From Homarus americanus (lineage: Eukaryota; Arthropoda; Malacostraca; Decapoda; Nephropidae): a stretch of 64,000 nt of DNA. Below the pieces are notes generated by a model. It did not search any database, was not told the origin of the DNA, and saw only the letters and a program-made list of their open reading frames with translations. Location: the NCBI RefSeq assembly GCF_018991925.1, contig NW_024737068.1, positions 2,541,658 to 2,605,657 on the forward strand. Reading direction: 5' to 3'. Each line of letters starts with the position of its first letter. The stretch's first letter is position 1. Below are positions 35,005-45,432 of this stretch, piece by piece. Both the position numbers and the translations under genes were made by a program.

Positions 35005-35293
35005 TGTAGGTTATGTATCTAAGCTACTGTGCCAAGTAGCAACCTTGTATATAAGCTACTGTGCCAAGTAGCATCTATGTATATAATTATGTGGCAACAC
35101 TGCACGTGTTATGTGGCAACATTGCCCCGAGGCTGCCATTTGGCAAGGCAGCCTCAGTCTGACTGTGTGAGCCGTGCATGGCACATGCTAGTCACCACTT
35201 GTATTTCTCCTATCCTTTAATAAACGGACTTCAGTGTTACCCGGTGTTTCCCTACCCATCACTGCATTCTTCAGGGAACACTTGGAACCTTCA
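35005..35293 (+). repeat. 5' LTR of element H
   Basis: It has TG...CA ends. A TATATAAG box is at 35048-35055 and AATAAA at 35219-35224. Two copies of AAGCTACTGTGCCAAGTAGC (about 35020-35041 and 35053-35073) each contain the inverted pair GCTACT/AGTAGC and flank the TATA box. Confidence 0.93.
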
Positions 35294-35311
35294 TGGCGCA
35301 GTGAGTAGGAT
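35294..35311 (+). promoter_or_regulatory. Primer-binding site of element H
   Basis: TGGCGCAGTGAGTAGGAT immediately follows the 5' LTR. It is complementary over 18 bases to a tRNA 3' end including CCA. Confidence 0.88.
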
Positions 35312-35813
35312 CTGTGGACGTATAAGTGTGTGAACAATGGACAGTTAGCCGGCGATGTGCGCGTTGACTCATAGTGTGTTGTGTTGTGTTGCGTTGGTGT
35401 TCACGGCAACGTGCAGTGTTGCGCCGTCACAGTGCGTTCTAGTGACGGTGGCAGTGTTAGTGTCAGTGTATTAGTGTGTCTAGAGCTGAGAGTTGAGCAT
35501 TGGCCTGTTTTTTATGGAACCCATGGAGCACGCAGACGTACACCCTTCTCGTGTGACATCCGGGGAGGCACTAACGTTCTCAACCCCGCGGCGGCTCTAG
35601 CCACCGGCATTAAGGCCACCACGAAGTGCATCTGCTGTCTCAGACACACACGCACGCACTCACCCGCGGACAGAACAGTGGACTCTATGCGTTATTTCTG
35701 CGCTGTTTATGTCATATATATGTAGTTCGAGCCGATGAGGCGCCACTTTATATACTAAACAGCGCAGTCCACGCAGTCCACTAAGATGGGCGGTAAGAAG
35801 GGACGACGTCAAG
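35312..35813 (+). other. Leader of element H
   Basis: About 500 bp of untranslated leader with GTGTT-rich repeats near 35375-35470. No gene is seen. Confidence 0.7.
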
Positions 35814-37208
35814 ATGGGAGACACGACTCCCCCACCTTCTCCTCTACCGGGCACAGATGGAGTTTCTGGGTCCACCACCCCTCATTCTTCACCTATAGCG
35901 ACGGACATTGCAACAATTCTGAGATGGATGGATCACAGAGACGAGCGACGCAGAGAGATGGAACTTCAGAGGGAGGAGATACGAAGAGAGGAGGAAAAGG
36001 CGCGCTTTGATGCAATATTGGCGACCCTGGCGCTAACCCACCCTCCCTCACTCGCGCACCAAGGCGCCAGTACCCTCCCTCCTCCACCACACCAGCGTCC
36101 TACAGGTACTCTTGCTTCTCCAACAGCTCCCAAGGCATCTGTTCAACCCCCACCCGCCCTCTCACCAGACTTCACGTTTCAGCTTTTTCGTGAGTGGAGG
36201 CGGCGTTGGACAGATTACTTCATGATGGTGGACCTTGACAGCATGCCTCCAAACAAACAGCTCATCCAACTGCGGATGTGTTTGTCGCTGGAGACCCAGA
36301 GAGTTTTGGAGCACACATTGCAAGTGCCTCCCGATTCTATCTCTTCAGTGACAGATGTGCTCGACCTTTTACAGGAGCACGTTAAAGGTCGGAATAACGA
36401 GGCTTTGCATCGCCGCACCTTCACCAGCTGCAAGCAGGCGGAGAACGAATCCTTTGACGACTTTTTTGTACGCTTGAAGAGTTTGTCGGAGGAGATCGAC
36501 GTCTGCAAGGCACAGAGCCGGGAATGTGAGGAAACCTGGATCAAGCACGGGATCTTGACAGGTGTCAGGCAGGAAGAGTTGGTGCAGCGACTCATCCCCC
36601 TGGACGCTTCCTCCACACTCCAGGTGGTAGTGACTGAATGTCGGTCGTACGAGGCCACCAAGTCCGCCACCTCTGCCTTACGGGCTCCTCCTGCTGTGAG
36701 AGCAATCTCTCAGTACAAGAAGGGTAAGAAGGCGGCCAACAACGCGAAGGCTGCCACACTTTCTTCCACGCCTCCGCCTAGTGCTTCCAGTGGCAGCTGT
36801 GGAAAGCAGCACAGCCCCAAGACATGCCCGGCCGCCGACGCACTGTGTCGTGGATGTGACCGTAAGGGCCACTGGTCTAACACAGACAGGTGCCCTGCAC
36901 GAGGCCGCAAGTGTCAGGCCTGCGGTCGTTATGGACACTACGACAAGTGCTGCTGCCAACCCAAGCCCAAAAGCCCGAGACGAGGAGGAAAGCAGCGCAC
37001 TTCCCTTGGGGTGGTTCGCACGCAGCCCCCTTCAGATGGCCCACGCAGCCCCAAGCAGCAGCTGAGTCACATGAGAAGGGTGGACTCGACCACACGCCCC
37101 AGGGCTACCCCTTCCCCTACCATCCGCGTCGCCGTCACACACGGTGATGTGTCGGGTCACATCGAGGTGATACCGGACACCGGCGCTGATACTACAGTGA
37201 TTGGGTAG
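35814..37208 (+). pseudogene. gag: Element H Gag and protease start, ends at TAG
   Basis: The 464-residue product begins MGDTTPPPS. It has a charged N-terminal coiled coil (about 40-65), a Pro-rich linker, a capsid segment starting FQLFREWRRRWTDY, and QLIQLRMCLSLETQRVLEH. The nucleocapsid carries zinc knuckles, clearest as CRGCDRKGHWSNTDRC and CQACGRYGHYDKC. The protease active site IPDTGADTTVIG is at the very end (D455-G457) and TAG follows at 37206-37208. The next codons continue the protease in the same frame, so the stop lies inside the protease, not at a gag-pol border. It is either a mutation or, less likely, a readthrough site. Confidence 0.9.
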
Positions 37209-39860
37209 AAGCACCTCCAGAAACTGGGCCACACCAAACGCGGCCTGGGACCACCGCCGCAGCTGCAGTACTACAATGTGGACGGTTCCCAGATGCCGGA
37301 CGCTGTGGGCTCCTTTCAAGAGGAGATCACTTACGGTGACCGGTCGTGTCACGGATGGATCGACGTGCAGCCTATTCTCTCTACACCCTTGTTGTCGTGG
37401 GAGCACTGCAAGGAGTTAGGCGTGGTGCCCAGAGACTTTCCTGAGCAGATCCCAGCTGCTCGGTACTTCGCCAGCAGGGTGCGTGAATCAACGAGCGACG
37501 CGCCTGGCGCTGCCGCACAGAGCGGCCCAGAACCCGCGTCCACTCCCGCCCTGCCTCCACCCAAGTCACGGCTGCTTTCTCTTCACAGCGAGACGTCTCC
37601 TTCAGCCGCAAGGGCCTACTTCCTGAAGGAGTACTCGGATGTGTTGGTGACGAAGGAGGCCCTACGGACTGTGCCACTGAAGGCTATGGCGGGTCCGCCT
37701 ATGAGGATACACCTGCGGGAAGATGCACAGCCGTTTGCCATACACACTCCCCGGTTGATCCCTCTCGCTTTCAGGGATTCAGTCAAGAAGGAACTGGATT
37801 CCATGGTGGCCCAGGGTGTAATCGTACCCGTTGGTGACGACCCGTCCCCTTGGTGCCACCCTCTAGTCACTGTGGCTAAGACTAACGGTGGAGTGCGGAT
37901 TACTACCGACTTGTCTAAGCTTAACAGCCAGGTGTCCCGACCCACCCACCCTTCACCCACACCTTTTGCAGGTATATGGAGTGTGGACCCGAAGGTACGG
38001 CACTTCTCGACATTGGACGCCCTCTGTGGTTACTGGCAGATCCCACTGAAGAAGGAGGATCAGCCACTGACCACTTTCATCGCACCTTACGGACGCTTCC
38101 GCTACTGCCGTGGCCCAATGGGATTCGCTGCTACGGGGGACGCCTTCTGTCTCCGTGGTGACATGGGACTTCAAGGCGTGACCAACTGCGTGAAGGTAGT
38201 GGATGACGTCCTCCTCTACGATGAGGACTACCTGACGCATCTTCGCCGCATCGACGAGGTACTGATCAGGTGTAGGACGCACGGCATCACTCTGAATGCC
38301 GAGAAGTTCGTCTTGGCCGCACCTGCAGTGTCTTTCTGCGGCTACCGACTCTCAAGGGATGGCATTGCTGCGGACCCGGAGAAAGTTCGCGCCATAGCGG
38401 ACTTTGCAAAACCTGCCAACCTTACGGATCTCAGGTCTTTCATGGGCCTGGTGAACCTGCTGGCAGAATTTTCTCCTGATGTCTCCGCCGCTGCCGGGCC
38501 TCTCCGCCCCCTGATGAGCCCCAAGAGGACTTTCACGTGGACACCTGACCACGACCTCGCCTTTCACAAGGTGAAGGAGGCCCTGTCAAGTCCACCTATC
38601 CTCGCTACTTTCGACCCAGCGCTCCCCACCGTCCTCCAGACAGACGCCTCGCGCCTGTACGGGGTTGGTTACGCCCTTCTCCAGGATCACGGTGGAGGAA
38701 AGTACCGGCTCGTACAGTGTGGCTCTCGCTTCCTCACCGATGCTGAGTCTCGCTATGCTACCATCGAGCTGGAGCTGCTGGCAGTGGTATGGGCCTTATC
38801 GAAGTGCAAGTTTTACTTGATTGGCCTACAGCACTTCGACCTCATCACAGACCACAGGCCCTTGGTCCCCATTCTTAATCACTATTCGCTGAACGCCATC
38901 GAGAATCCTCGCCTCCAGCGCCTGAAGGAGAAGATTTTGGCCTTCGTCTTCACCACGGCTTGGCGCTCAGGTAAGGAGTTGTGCATCCTGGATGCCCTCT
39001 CCCGCTCCCCAGTCAGCCGCCCTACACCTGAAGACGAGATGCTCAGCACCGAGGCCGGTTTCTCCGTCAGCAACATCGTCACTTTGCAGGCCGTACAGTC
39101 CCTCGCCAGCACCCAGGCCTCAGTGTCGCCACCCGACAGAGATCTGGCCCTTGAGGAACTACGGACCGCGGCACGCGACGACCCCTCCTACACTCAGCTC
39201 TTGGAGAGTGTGAGGACTGGGTTCCTTCGCGACCGTTCTGACTTCCACAACGCCCTACGCCCGTATTGGAAGGTACGTGAGGACCTCTACGCAGATGGGG
39301 ACCTCGTCCTGTACGGTGCCCGTGTGGTCGTCCCTGCAGCTCTCCGTCGTCGCGTTCTGGCCCGCTTACACGACAGCCATCGTGGAGCAGAGGCCACCAA
39401 GCGCCGCGCAAGGCAGGCTGTGTACTGTCCCGGCATTGACGCGGATATCGTCAATACGGTCCGTGCCTGTGAGCCGTGCCAGGTCATGCAGCCCAGTCAA
39501 CAGCAGGAACCCCTCTTGTGCGACGACGAACCCACCAGGCCCTTCGAGTCCGTGTCAGTTGATTTCTTCAGCACAGCTGGGAAACATTTCCTAGTTGTCG
39601 CCGACCGACTCTCTGGCTGGCCTGTGGTGATAATCTGTGGCTCGGACACGACGTCCGCGGCCACCATTCGCCACTTCCGGCACCTCTTTCGTGACCTGGG
39701 CGTCCCCGTACGTCTGCGGACGGACGGTGGGCCACAGTTCACCAGCGGGGACTTCACAGGATTCCTGGAGCGTTGGGGAGTCCGTCACCCCACTACCCAC
39801 AGTCAAACGGCCATGCTGAGGCTGCTGTCAAGACAGTCAAGCAACTCATCCTCAAGGTGA
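37209..39860 (+). pseudogene. pol: Element H Pol: protease end, RT, RNase H, integrase core
   Basis: The open stretch continues the Gag frame without a shift. It holds the protease end (DAVGSFQEEITYGD, TPLLSWEHCKEL), then RT with GVRITTDLSKLN, STLDALCGYWQIPL (Asp), YGRFRYCRGPMGFAATGDAF and KVVDDVLLYDED near residue 307 of the stretch from 37278 (the YxDD Tyr is Val). RNase H shows TDASRLYG, SRYATIELELLAVVWAL and ITDHRPL. The integrase has HDSHRG...CEPC, SVDFFSTAG and RTDGGPQFTS. Just before the catalytic Glu segment about 13 nt are missing compared with elements B and E (near 39790), and the frame ends at 39858-39860. Confidence 0.93.
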
Positions 39861-40432
39861 CCCCTTCAGGCAGCATAGACTGTGAGGCGTTTGACAAAGG
39901 ACTCCTGGAGTTACGTAATACTCCTACCCACACAGGGCGCGCCCCTGCCCAGATCCTGTATGGTCACCCTCTCCGCTCTTGCGTTCCTGCACACGCCAAG
40001 GCTTTTGCGAAGGAGTGGCAGACCAGAGCCGAGAGTTGCGACCGCCGCGCTGCTACACGTGCCCAGGACGCCAAGGCTCGGTATGACGACCGTGCCCGCC
40101 CTCTTCAGCCACTGGAGATTGGTGCCCTTGTCCACGTCCAGGACCCGACGACGACACGTTGGGACAAGGTGGGCATAGTGATGGGCATCGGCCGGTCGCG
40201 GGACTACAAGGTCAGGATGCCGAGCGGCCGTGTCTGGTGGAGGAACCGCCGCTTCCTCCGGCCAGTCCCACCCCCTGCTGCTGGCCCCCTGACCGAGGAC
40301 GAGTCCCCTACACCTCACGAGGATCCGCCCCACAGTGCACCTCGACGCTCGGAGCGACTTAGGACTAAGAAGTCCGCTCAAGACAAAGACTATGAGCGTG
40401 AGGGGGGAGGGAGATGTAGGTTATGTATCTAA
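39773..40432 (+). pseudogene. pol: Element H Pol: integrase end in shifted frame
   Basis: After the deletion, the integrase continues in another frame with SPHYPQSNGHAEAAVKTVK (catalytic Glu), LLELRNTPTHTGRAPAQIL, a basic helix, RWDKVGIVMGIGRSRDYKVR and a C-terminal RRSERLRTKK. The Met at 39773 is not a real start. The end of the frame runs through the polypurine tract GAGGGGGGAGGGAGA (40400-40414) into the 3' LTR. Confidence 0.9.
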
Positions 40433-40703
40433 GCTACTGTGCCGAGTAGCAACCTTGTATATAAGCTACTGTGCCGAGTAGCATCTATGTATATAATTAC
40501 GTGGCAGCACTGCACGTGTTATGTGGCAACATTGCCCCGAGGCTGCCATATGGCAAGACAGCCTCAGTCTGACTGTGTGAGCCGTGCATGGCACAAGCTA
40601 GTCACCACTTGTATTTCTCCTATCCTTTAATAAACGGATTTCAATGTTACCCGGTGTTTCCCTACCCAACACTGCATTCTTCAGGGAACACTTGGAACCT
40701 TCA
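40415..40703 (+). repeat. 3' LTR of element H
   Basis: Same length as the 5' LTR. The two copies of the short hairpin repeat both read GCCGAGTAGC here against GCCAAGTAGC in the 5' LTR, so both changed in parallel. Confidence 0.93.
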
Positions 40704-40790
40704 TTTGTCTGTGGCAGCGCCGGGTTGCCAGTCACTGTCTGACTCTGCAAGAGTAAAGTCTGCAAAGAACGTGTTGATGAATCCTCTTGA
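40704..40790 (+). repeat. 3' LTR of element I, second part
   Basis: TTTGTCTGTGGCAGCGCCGG and AGAGTAAAGTCT match the second half of the LTR at 30076-30140. Similarity fades after about 40770. Confidence 0.8.
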
Positions 40791-40899
40791 AGATGTATGA
40801 AGTCAACCTGCATATTCTATATTGCATAGTGTGAATGTGAGAGTGCATTATTTTTTGTTTGTAAGTAAGTGAGCGTAAGTTATGAATGTTAATGATAAT

Positions 40900-41035
40900 T
40901 ATGTGTGTGTGTGTGTGTGTAATAATAATAATAATAATAATAATAATTAACGGTTTATTGAAAAAATTCTGCAGCCCGAAGGCTGAAAATATACATTGGA
41001 CATAAATGACTTATTACATACATTGGTGGTTTAAC
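40900..41035 (-). repeat. 3' end of a retroposon with (ATT)n tail
   Basis: A (TG)n tract, then (AAT)n at 40921-40947, then AACGGTTTATTGAA, GCAGCCCGAAGGCTGAAAATATACA. The same order recurs at 62781-62860. Read on the minus strand it ends in AATAAACCG followed by (ATT)n, like the tail of a short-repeat-terminated retroposon. The family was not identified. Confidence 0.55.
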
Positions 41036-41105
41036 AAAAGCCTTCATTAGAGAAAGGTAAAGGAACATACAGTGAACATACAGATTAATGTAGGTGTTGA
41101 ACAGC

Positions 41106-41595
41106 AAACTCGTAGTGTAGTAACTCCCTCCCAGATGGTGTTAGGAGGAACTCACGTGGTGTAGTAGTTCCCTCAGATGTTGTTATGAGGGACCTGGCGT
41201 GGTGTAGTAATTCCCTCGCTGATGGTGTTAAAAGGGGCCTCACGTGGTGTAGTAATTCCCTCACAGATGGTGTTATGAGGGACCTCACGTGGTGTAGTAA
41301 TTACCTCACAGAGGGTGTTATGAGGGACCTCATGTGGTGTAGTAATTACCTCACAGATGGTGTTATGAGGGGCCTCACATGGTGTAGTAACTCCCTCACA
41401 GATGGTGTTATGAGGGGCCTGACGTGGTGTAGTAATTCCCTCACAGATGGTGTTATGAGGGACCTCACGTGGTGTAGTAATTCCCTCACAGATGGTGTGA
41501 TGGGACTTGACGTGGTGTAGTAATTCCCTCACATATGGTGTTATGAGGGACAGTTGGTGTAGTAATTCCCTCACAGATGGTGTTATATGAGTGAG
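41106..41595. repeat. 45-bp minisatellite
   Basis: About ten units of 45 bp (starts at 41221 and 41266 checked), built from GATGGTGTTATGAGGGACCT and CACGTGGTGTAGTAATTCCC. Because 45 is a multiple of three, open frames with a 15-residue period appear on both strands; they are not considered genes. Several units contain CACGTG. Confidence 0.93.
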
Positions 41596-43079
41596 GTTTG
41601 GTCCCAGGCCTTCCTATCGTAGACGGATTAACACATATGTGGTTGTTGTTGGGTCTCGCGGGGGCTGTTATCACTGGGTACCTGGGACCTCACTGTGTGA
41701 AGGTTAACTTGGGTACGACTGTTACTGTTGAGTTGTTCTCACTGACTTAAGCACTGTTCACCACTGTTCACCTCTGTTTAACACTGGTTCCGTTCCTTTC
41801 ATAAATGAAATTGTAACTTCTGGCGAGAACTTGTTAATATTCCGGTGGGGAGGAGGGTTCAGGGGAGGGGGTTGGTATGGGCCAACTTAACAGTTGACCT
41901 GGCTGCTCCGAGAGGAGCGCCAGGTACGTCTTGACCCTTCGGTGTGTGTGTGTGTGATTAAAAAAGAACGTATAGTAATGTATATAATTATTTCTAATTA
42001 TTAATAAGCTAGCTGTAAGATAATTCGTACATATATCACGTTTATGTCATAAACTAAATACTGTCAATAAAGTGTCTTTTATATACCTTATTTTGACATT
42101 GTATTTGTGACAATGAATATACACAAAGCTGAACGGATTTGAAATCATGTTTAAATATCTGTAGAATTTTGTCCAGGATATTTCGGTTTAGGACCACTGT
42201 GCAACGGCTAGCCAGCGGCAGTAACTTAAAGCGAGAAGAAGCAAGCAGTGCCTGCTGTTACGAGTGTCGGAATAAGAACCAGTGAATAGATTACTGGTCG
42301 GCATATGAACTTCGACTGTTTTGTTGCGTACACACTGAAGTAGTTTAAATTAAGATATTATATGTTATACTTAAAATGTAGTAACATTAGTTTCAATGTG
42401 TTAAGTAAAACAATGTAATGTTTATTGTATTCGTTTCGAATACTAATGAGTGAGTGAGCGTTTGACAGCTATCTGTGGATTCGCAAGTTGAACGTCTTTC
42501 GTTATGACGTCATTTCCGTCCACCTCTGCTGCTTAGTTTTACCTCTCAGATCCGGGTGGGTTTTAGTATTGGGCTAGCAGTTGTAAGATAAGTATATCCT
42601 CTCCTATTGTATATTTCTAGTGTTACCGTGTTAACCTTGCTCGATTTTTGGGAACACCAAGTATTACATAGTGATTTATATGTGAGACTGTGTGTAGTCA
42701 TACTGTAGAATTCAACGATAAATACCTTACTTGTTTATGAGTTACGTGTGTTGGATAACCACGTTGTTTAGGGTAGTGTCTAGACTAAATAAGTGCTTAA
42801 TCATTACGTTGATGTTCGTTATTTTGTTACTCGGTTGAATAGTTCTTTTGTTCAGTTTTAATTTGCATTTATTTATTTTTGTACATACGGTTATACTTAT
42901 TGTTTGTTTATTTGTTAATATATTTTGTAATTAAAGCCACTGCTTTGAATTTCAATATACCCCATAATAATGAGGTGATAATTTGGTGGGATCTCTTCTT
43001 GGACCTATAGTACAAGGTGTAATTTGTGAATTTGTGATATTGCTACACCTTTAAGAGGCCCAAGGGTCGTAACACTGCA
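41596..43079. other. AT-rich region without recognised genes
   Basis: About 1.5 kb with no protein homology. The part from about 42300 to 42990 has LTR-like features: long AT-rich sequence, and GATAATTTGGTGGGATC at about 42979 that could be an LTR end with a primer-binding site. No second copy was found in the window, so this is only a possibility. Confidence 0.4.
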
Positions 43080-43142
43080 CCTTAACAATAACTTAATGCT
43101 ACCACACTAGACACATTACACCATCCTGTACACACACACACA
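43080..43142. repeat. 60-bp dispersed repeat
   Basis: CACCTTAACAATAACTTAAT, TGCTACCACACTAGAC and CATTACAC are matched in reverse complement at about 62970-63032. Both copies end in CA/TG dinucleotides. Confidence 0.7.
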
Positions 43143-43227
43143 GAAACATGTTTAATTCTTGTACTGTGTAGCTGGAAGATAATGAATACTTTTGCCTCAA
43201 CTCTGAAGTATAAAGCATAAGGATAAG

Positions 43228-43785
43228 GTCATTTCGCTCACGGTGTCAGGGGGTCACTTCTCACAAGGTGATAGGGGGTCACCCTTCACACGACGATAGG
43301 GGGCACTCTTCCTACGATGATAAGGGGTCACTCTTCACACGATGATAGGGGTCACCCGTCACACGACACACGATGATCGGGGGCACTCCTCACACGGTGA
43401 TAGGGGGTCACTCCTCACACGGTGATAGGGGGTCACTCCTCACACGGTGATAGGGGGTCACCCTTCACACGATGATAGGGGTCACTCTTCACACCGTGAA
43501 AGGGGGTTACCCTTCACACGATGATACACTCTTCACACGATGATAGTGGGTCACTTTTCACACGATGATTGGGAGTCACTCTTCACATGATGATACGGGG
43601 TCACTATTAACATTGTGTCAGTGGATTACTTTTCATATGGCGCCTGGGGGGTTACGTTTCACACGGTATCAAAAGGTCATTTCTCTCATGGAGCCAGGTA
43701 TGGTGACTATTCACACGGTGCCAGGGAGGGCTACTTTTCACACGGTGCCAGGGAGGGTCACTCTTCACACGGTACCAGTCTCCAC
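43228..43785. repeat. 25-bp minisatellite
   Basis: Units of 25 bp (CACACGGTGATAGGGGGTCA plus CTCCT) run for about 550 bp, clean at 43390-43470 and more diverged at both ends. In the last part the units become CACACGGTGCCAGGGAGGG. Confidence 0.9.
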
Positions 43786-44694
43786 CACTCATTGTCTGTC
43801 ACAAGTGTGTATTAATCTCTGTGTTAACTCTGCCGGGAAATTCAAAACCCTAATAAATATACAGAGAAAATATTTGTCATTTTCATCACTATTTGTATCT
43901 GTTAATTCTGAGACTACTGTGTTGGTTTACCCTTATTTTTTATGTATTTTTTTCTGCTCCTTCTGTTTTTCATTTTCGTTTTCTTGTTTTTCTTCCTTTT
44001 CTTTTTTACTCACTTTTTCTCATTTGTTTTGTGGCTTCAGTTTCTCTTTTTTTTTATTTAACCAATTCCTTTTTTTCTTGTTTCCTCTGCCTCTTGTCCA
44101 CCTTTATCGTAATATCGTTCAGTTTTATTTTAAGGGTTAATTTTTGACACAGGAGATCACAAGTTTTAGTTTTTATAATGTCGAGTTTTGGTCATTTTTA
44201 CATCCAAGTAAAAAGTAAGTTGAATCGCCTTATACTGTAATCTATCATAAAACTTTTCGTAATCCTCCCTCAACCTTTTTAATTTTATTTTTGCTTTCAA
44301 ATTTGTCCTTATTAGTTTCAGTAATACTCGTTTTTCTTAATTTTAGTGAGAGTTTACTGTTTATATGCTTTCAATAATTTTTATCCAATACATGATTTTT
44401 TATACAGCGTAAGTTTATTTTCTACCTCATTTGTGACACAGAGATGGCGTCAAAATCTCAGTGAGACTCTGCTGTAGATGAAATTGCTAGTCTCGACTTC
44501 AGTTATCCGTCACAGTGCTCCTCCATCAACACTCACTCTCGTATTTATCTGTCAGTGTCCTTCCTGTGGGAAATAACTCTACCTGTAGTCATGTTTCGAG
44601 GTACAATCTAAATTTTTTAGTTTGAAGTTAATCCTTCCACTAATTATCTAGCTTTATTTATTTTTTACTGTTTTGTATGTATATATATATATAT
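43786..44694. other. T-rich region without recognised genes
   Basis: The plus strand is strongly pyrimidine-rich at about 43930-44080 (TTTTTCTTTTC-type runs), giving low-complexity open frames of Phe, Ser and Leu. No gene is supported. Confidence 0.55.
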
Positions 44695-44835
44695 ATATCT
44701 TGATAAAATCACACGGGAAAATGGAAACAACGGAGCACCTTAGCTTTCGTCTTTATTCAAGACATCTTCAGAGGCAACTTCAGTTGCCTCTGAAGATGTC
44801 TTGAATAAAGACGAAAAATTTTTCATTGTGTGATT
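44695..44835 (-). ncRNA. Perfect 35-bp inverted repeat with hammerhead-like ribozyme core
   Basis: Arms 44745-44779 and 44782-44816 are perfect inverted copies around a 2-base centre; the outer sequence also pairs in part (AAATCACAC near 44707, GTGTGATTT near 44826). On the minus strand, about 44735-44775 reads CTGAAGA, a stem GTCTT/AAGAC with a GAATA loop, then GAAAGCTA. This is the conserved hammerhead core (CUGANGA, stem II, GAAA) with a self-complementary AGCU as a minimal stem III, then UA as the cleavage position. Stem I could be GCCU/AGGU. Such minimal hammerheads occur in Penelope-like retroelements. The plus-strand arm keeps only the 5' part. Confidence 0.5.
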
Positions 44836-44847
44836 TACATGAAATAT

Positions 44848-45432
<585 letters not shown>

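Larger units (their letters stand above)
35005..40703 (+). mobile_element. Complete LTR retrotransposon H (Mag-like Ty3/Gypsy)
   Basis: The LTRs at 35005-35293 and 40415-40703 are both 289 bp and differ at about ten positions by eye. TTTGT is present at 35000-35004 and 40704-40708, a perfect 5-bp target duplication inside the 3' LTR of element I. Gag and pol are in one frame, with a single TAG after the protease active site and a small deletion in the integrase. This is one of the youngest-looking and best preserved LTR elements here, apparently two lesions away from an open polyprotein. Confidence 0.95.
30008..40790 (+). mobile_element. LTR retrotransposon I, split by element H
   Basis: The 5' LTR (30008-30160), primer-binding site and degraded gag-pol are followed by a G-rich polypurine tract (34921-34938) and the 3' LTR start at 34939. 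The 3' LTR is cut after 35004 by the complete element H and resumes at 40704-40709 with TTTGTCTGTGGCAGC, matching the 5' LTR. A SINE at 30702-31090 interrupts gag. The LTR is short, about 153 bp. The far end of the 3' LTR is too diverged to place exactly and no target duplication was found. This is the oldest layer of a three-step nest. Confidence 0.88.

Noticed and set aside
41173..41574. Protein with 15-residue repeats on either strand
   Set aside because: The 45-bp minisatellite explains both frames; no domain or start context.
42300..43000. Solo LTR with primer-binding site
   Set aside because: LTR-like composition only; no second copy, no target duplication and no clear tRNA match.
43893..44147. 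Phe/Ser-rich membrane protein
   Set aside because: Low-complexity T/C-rich DNA gives such residues by composition; no conserved features.
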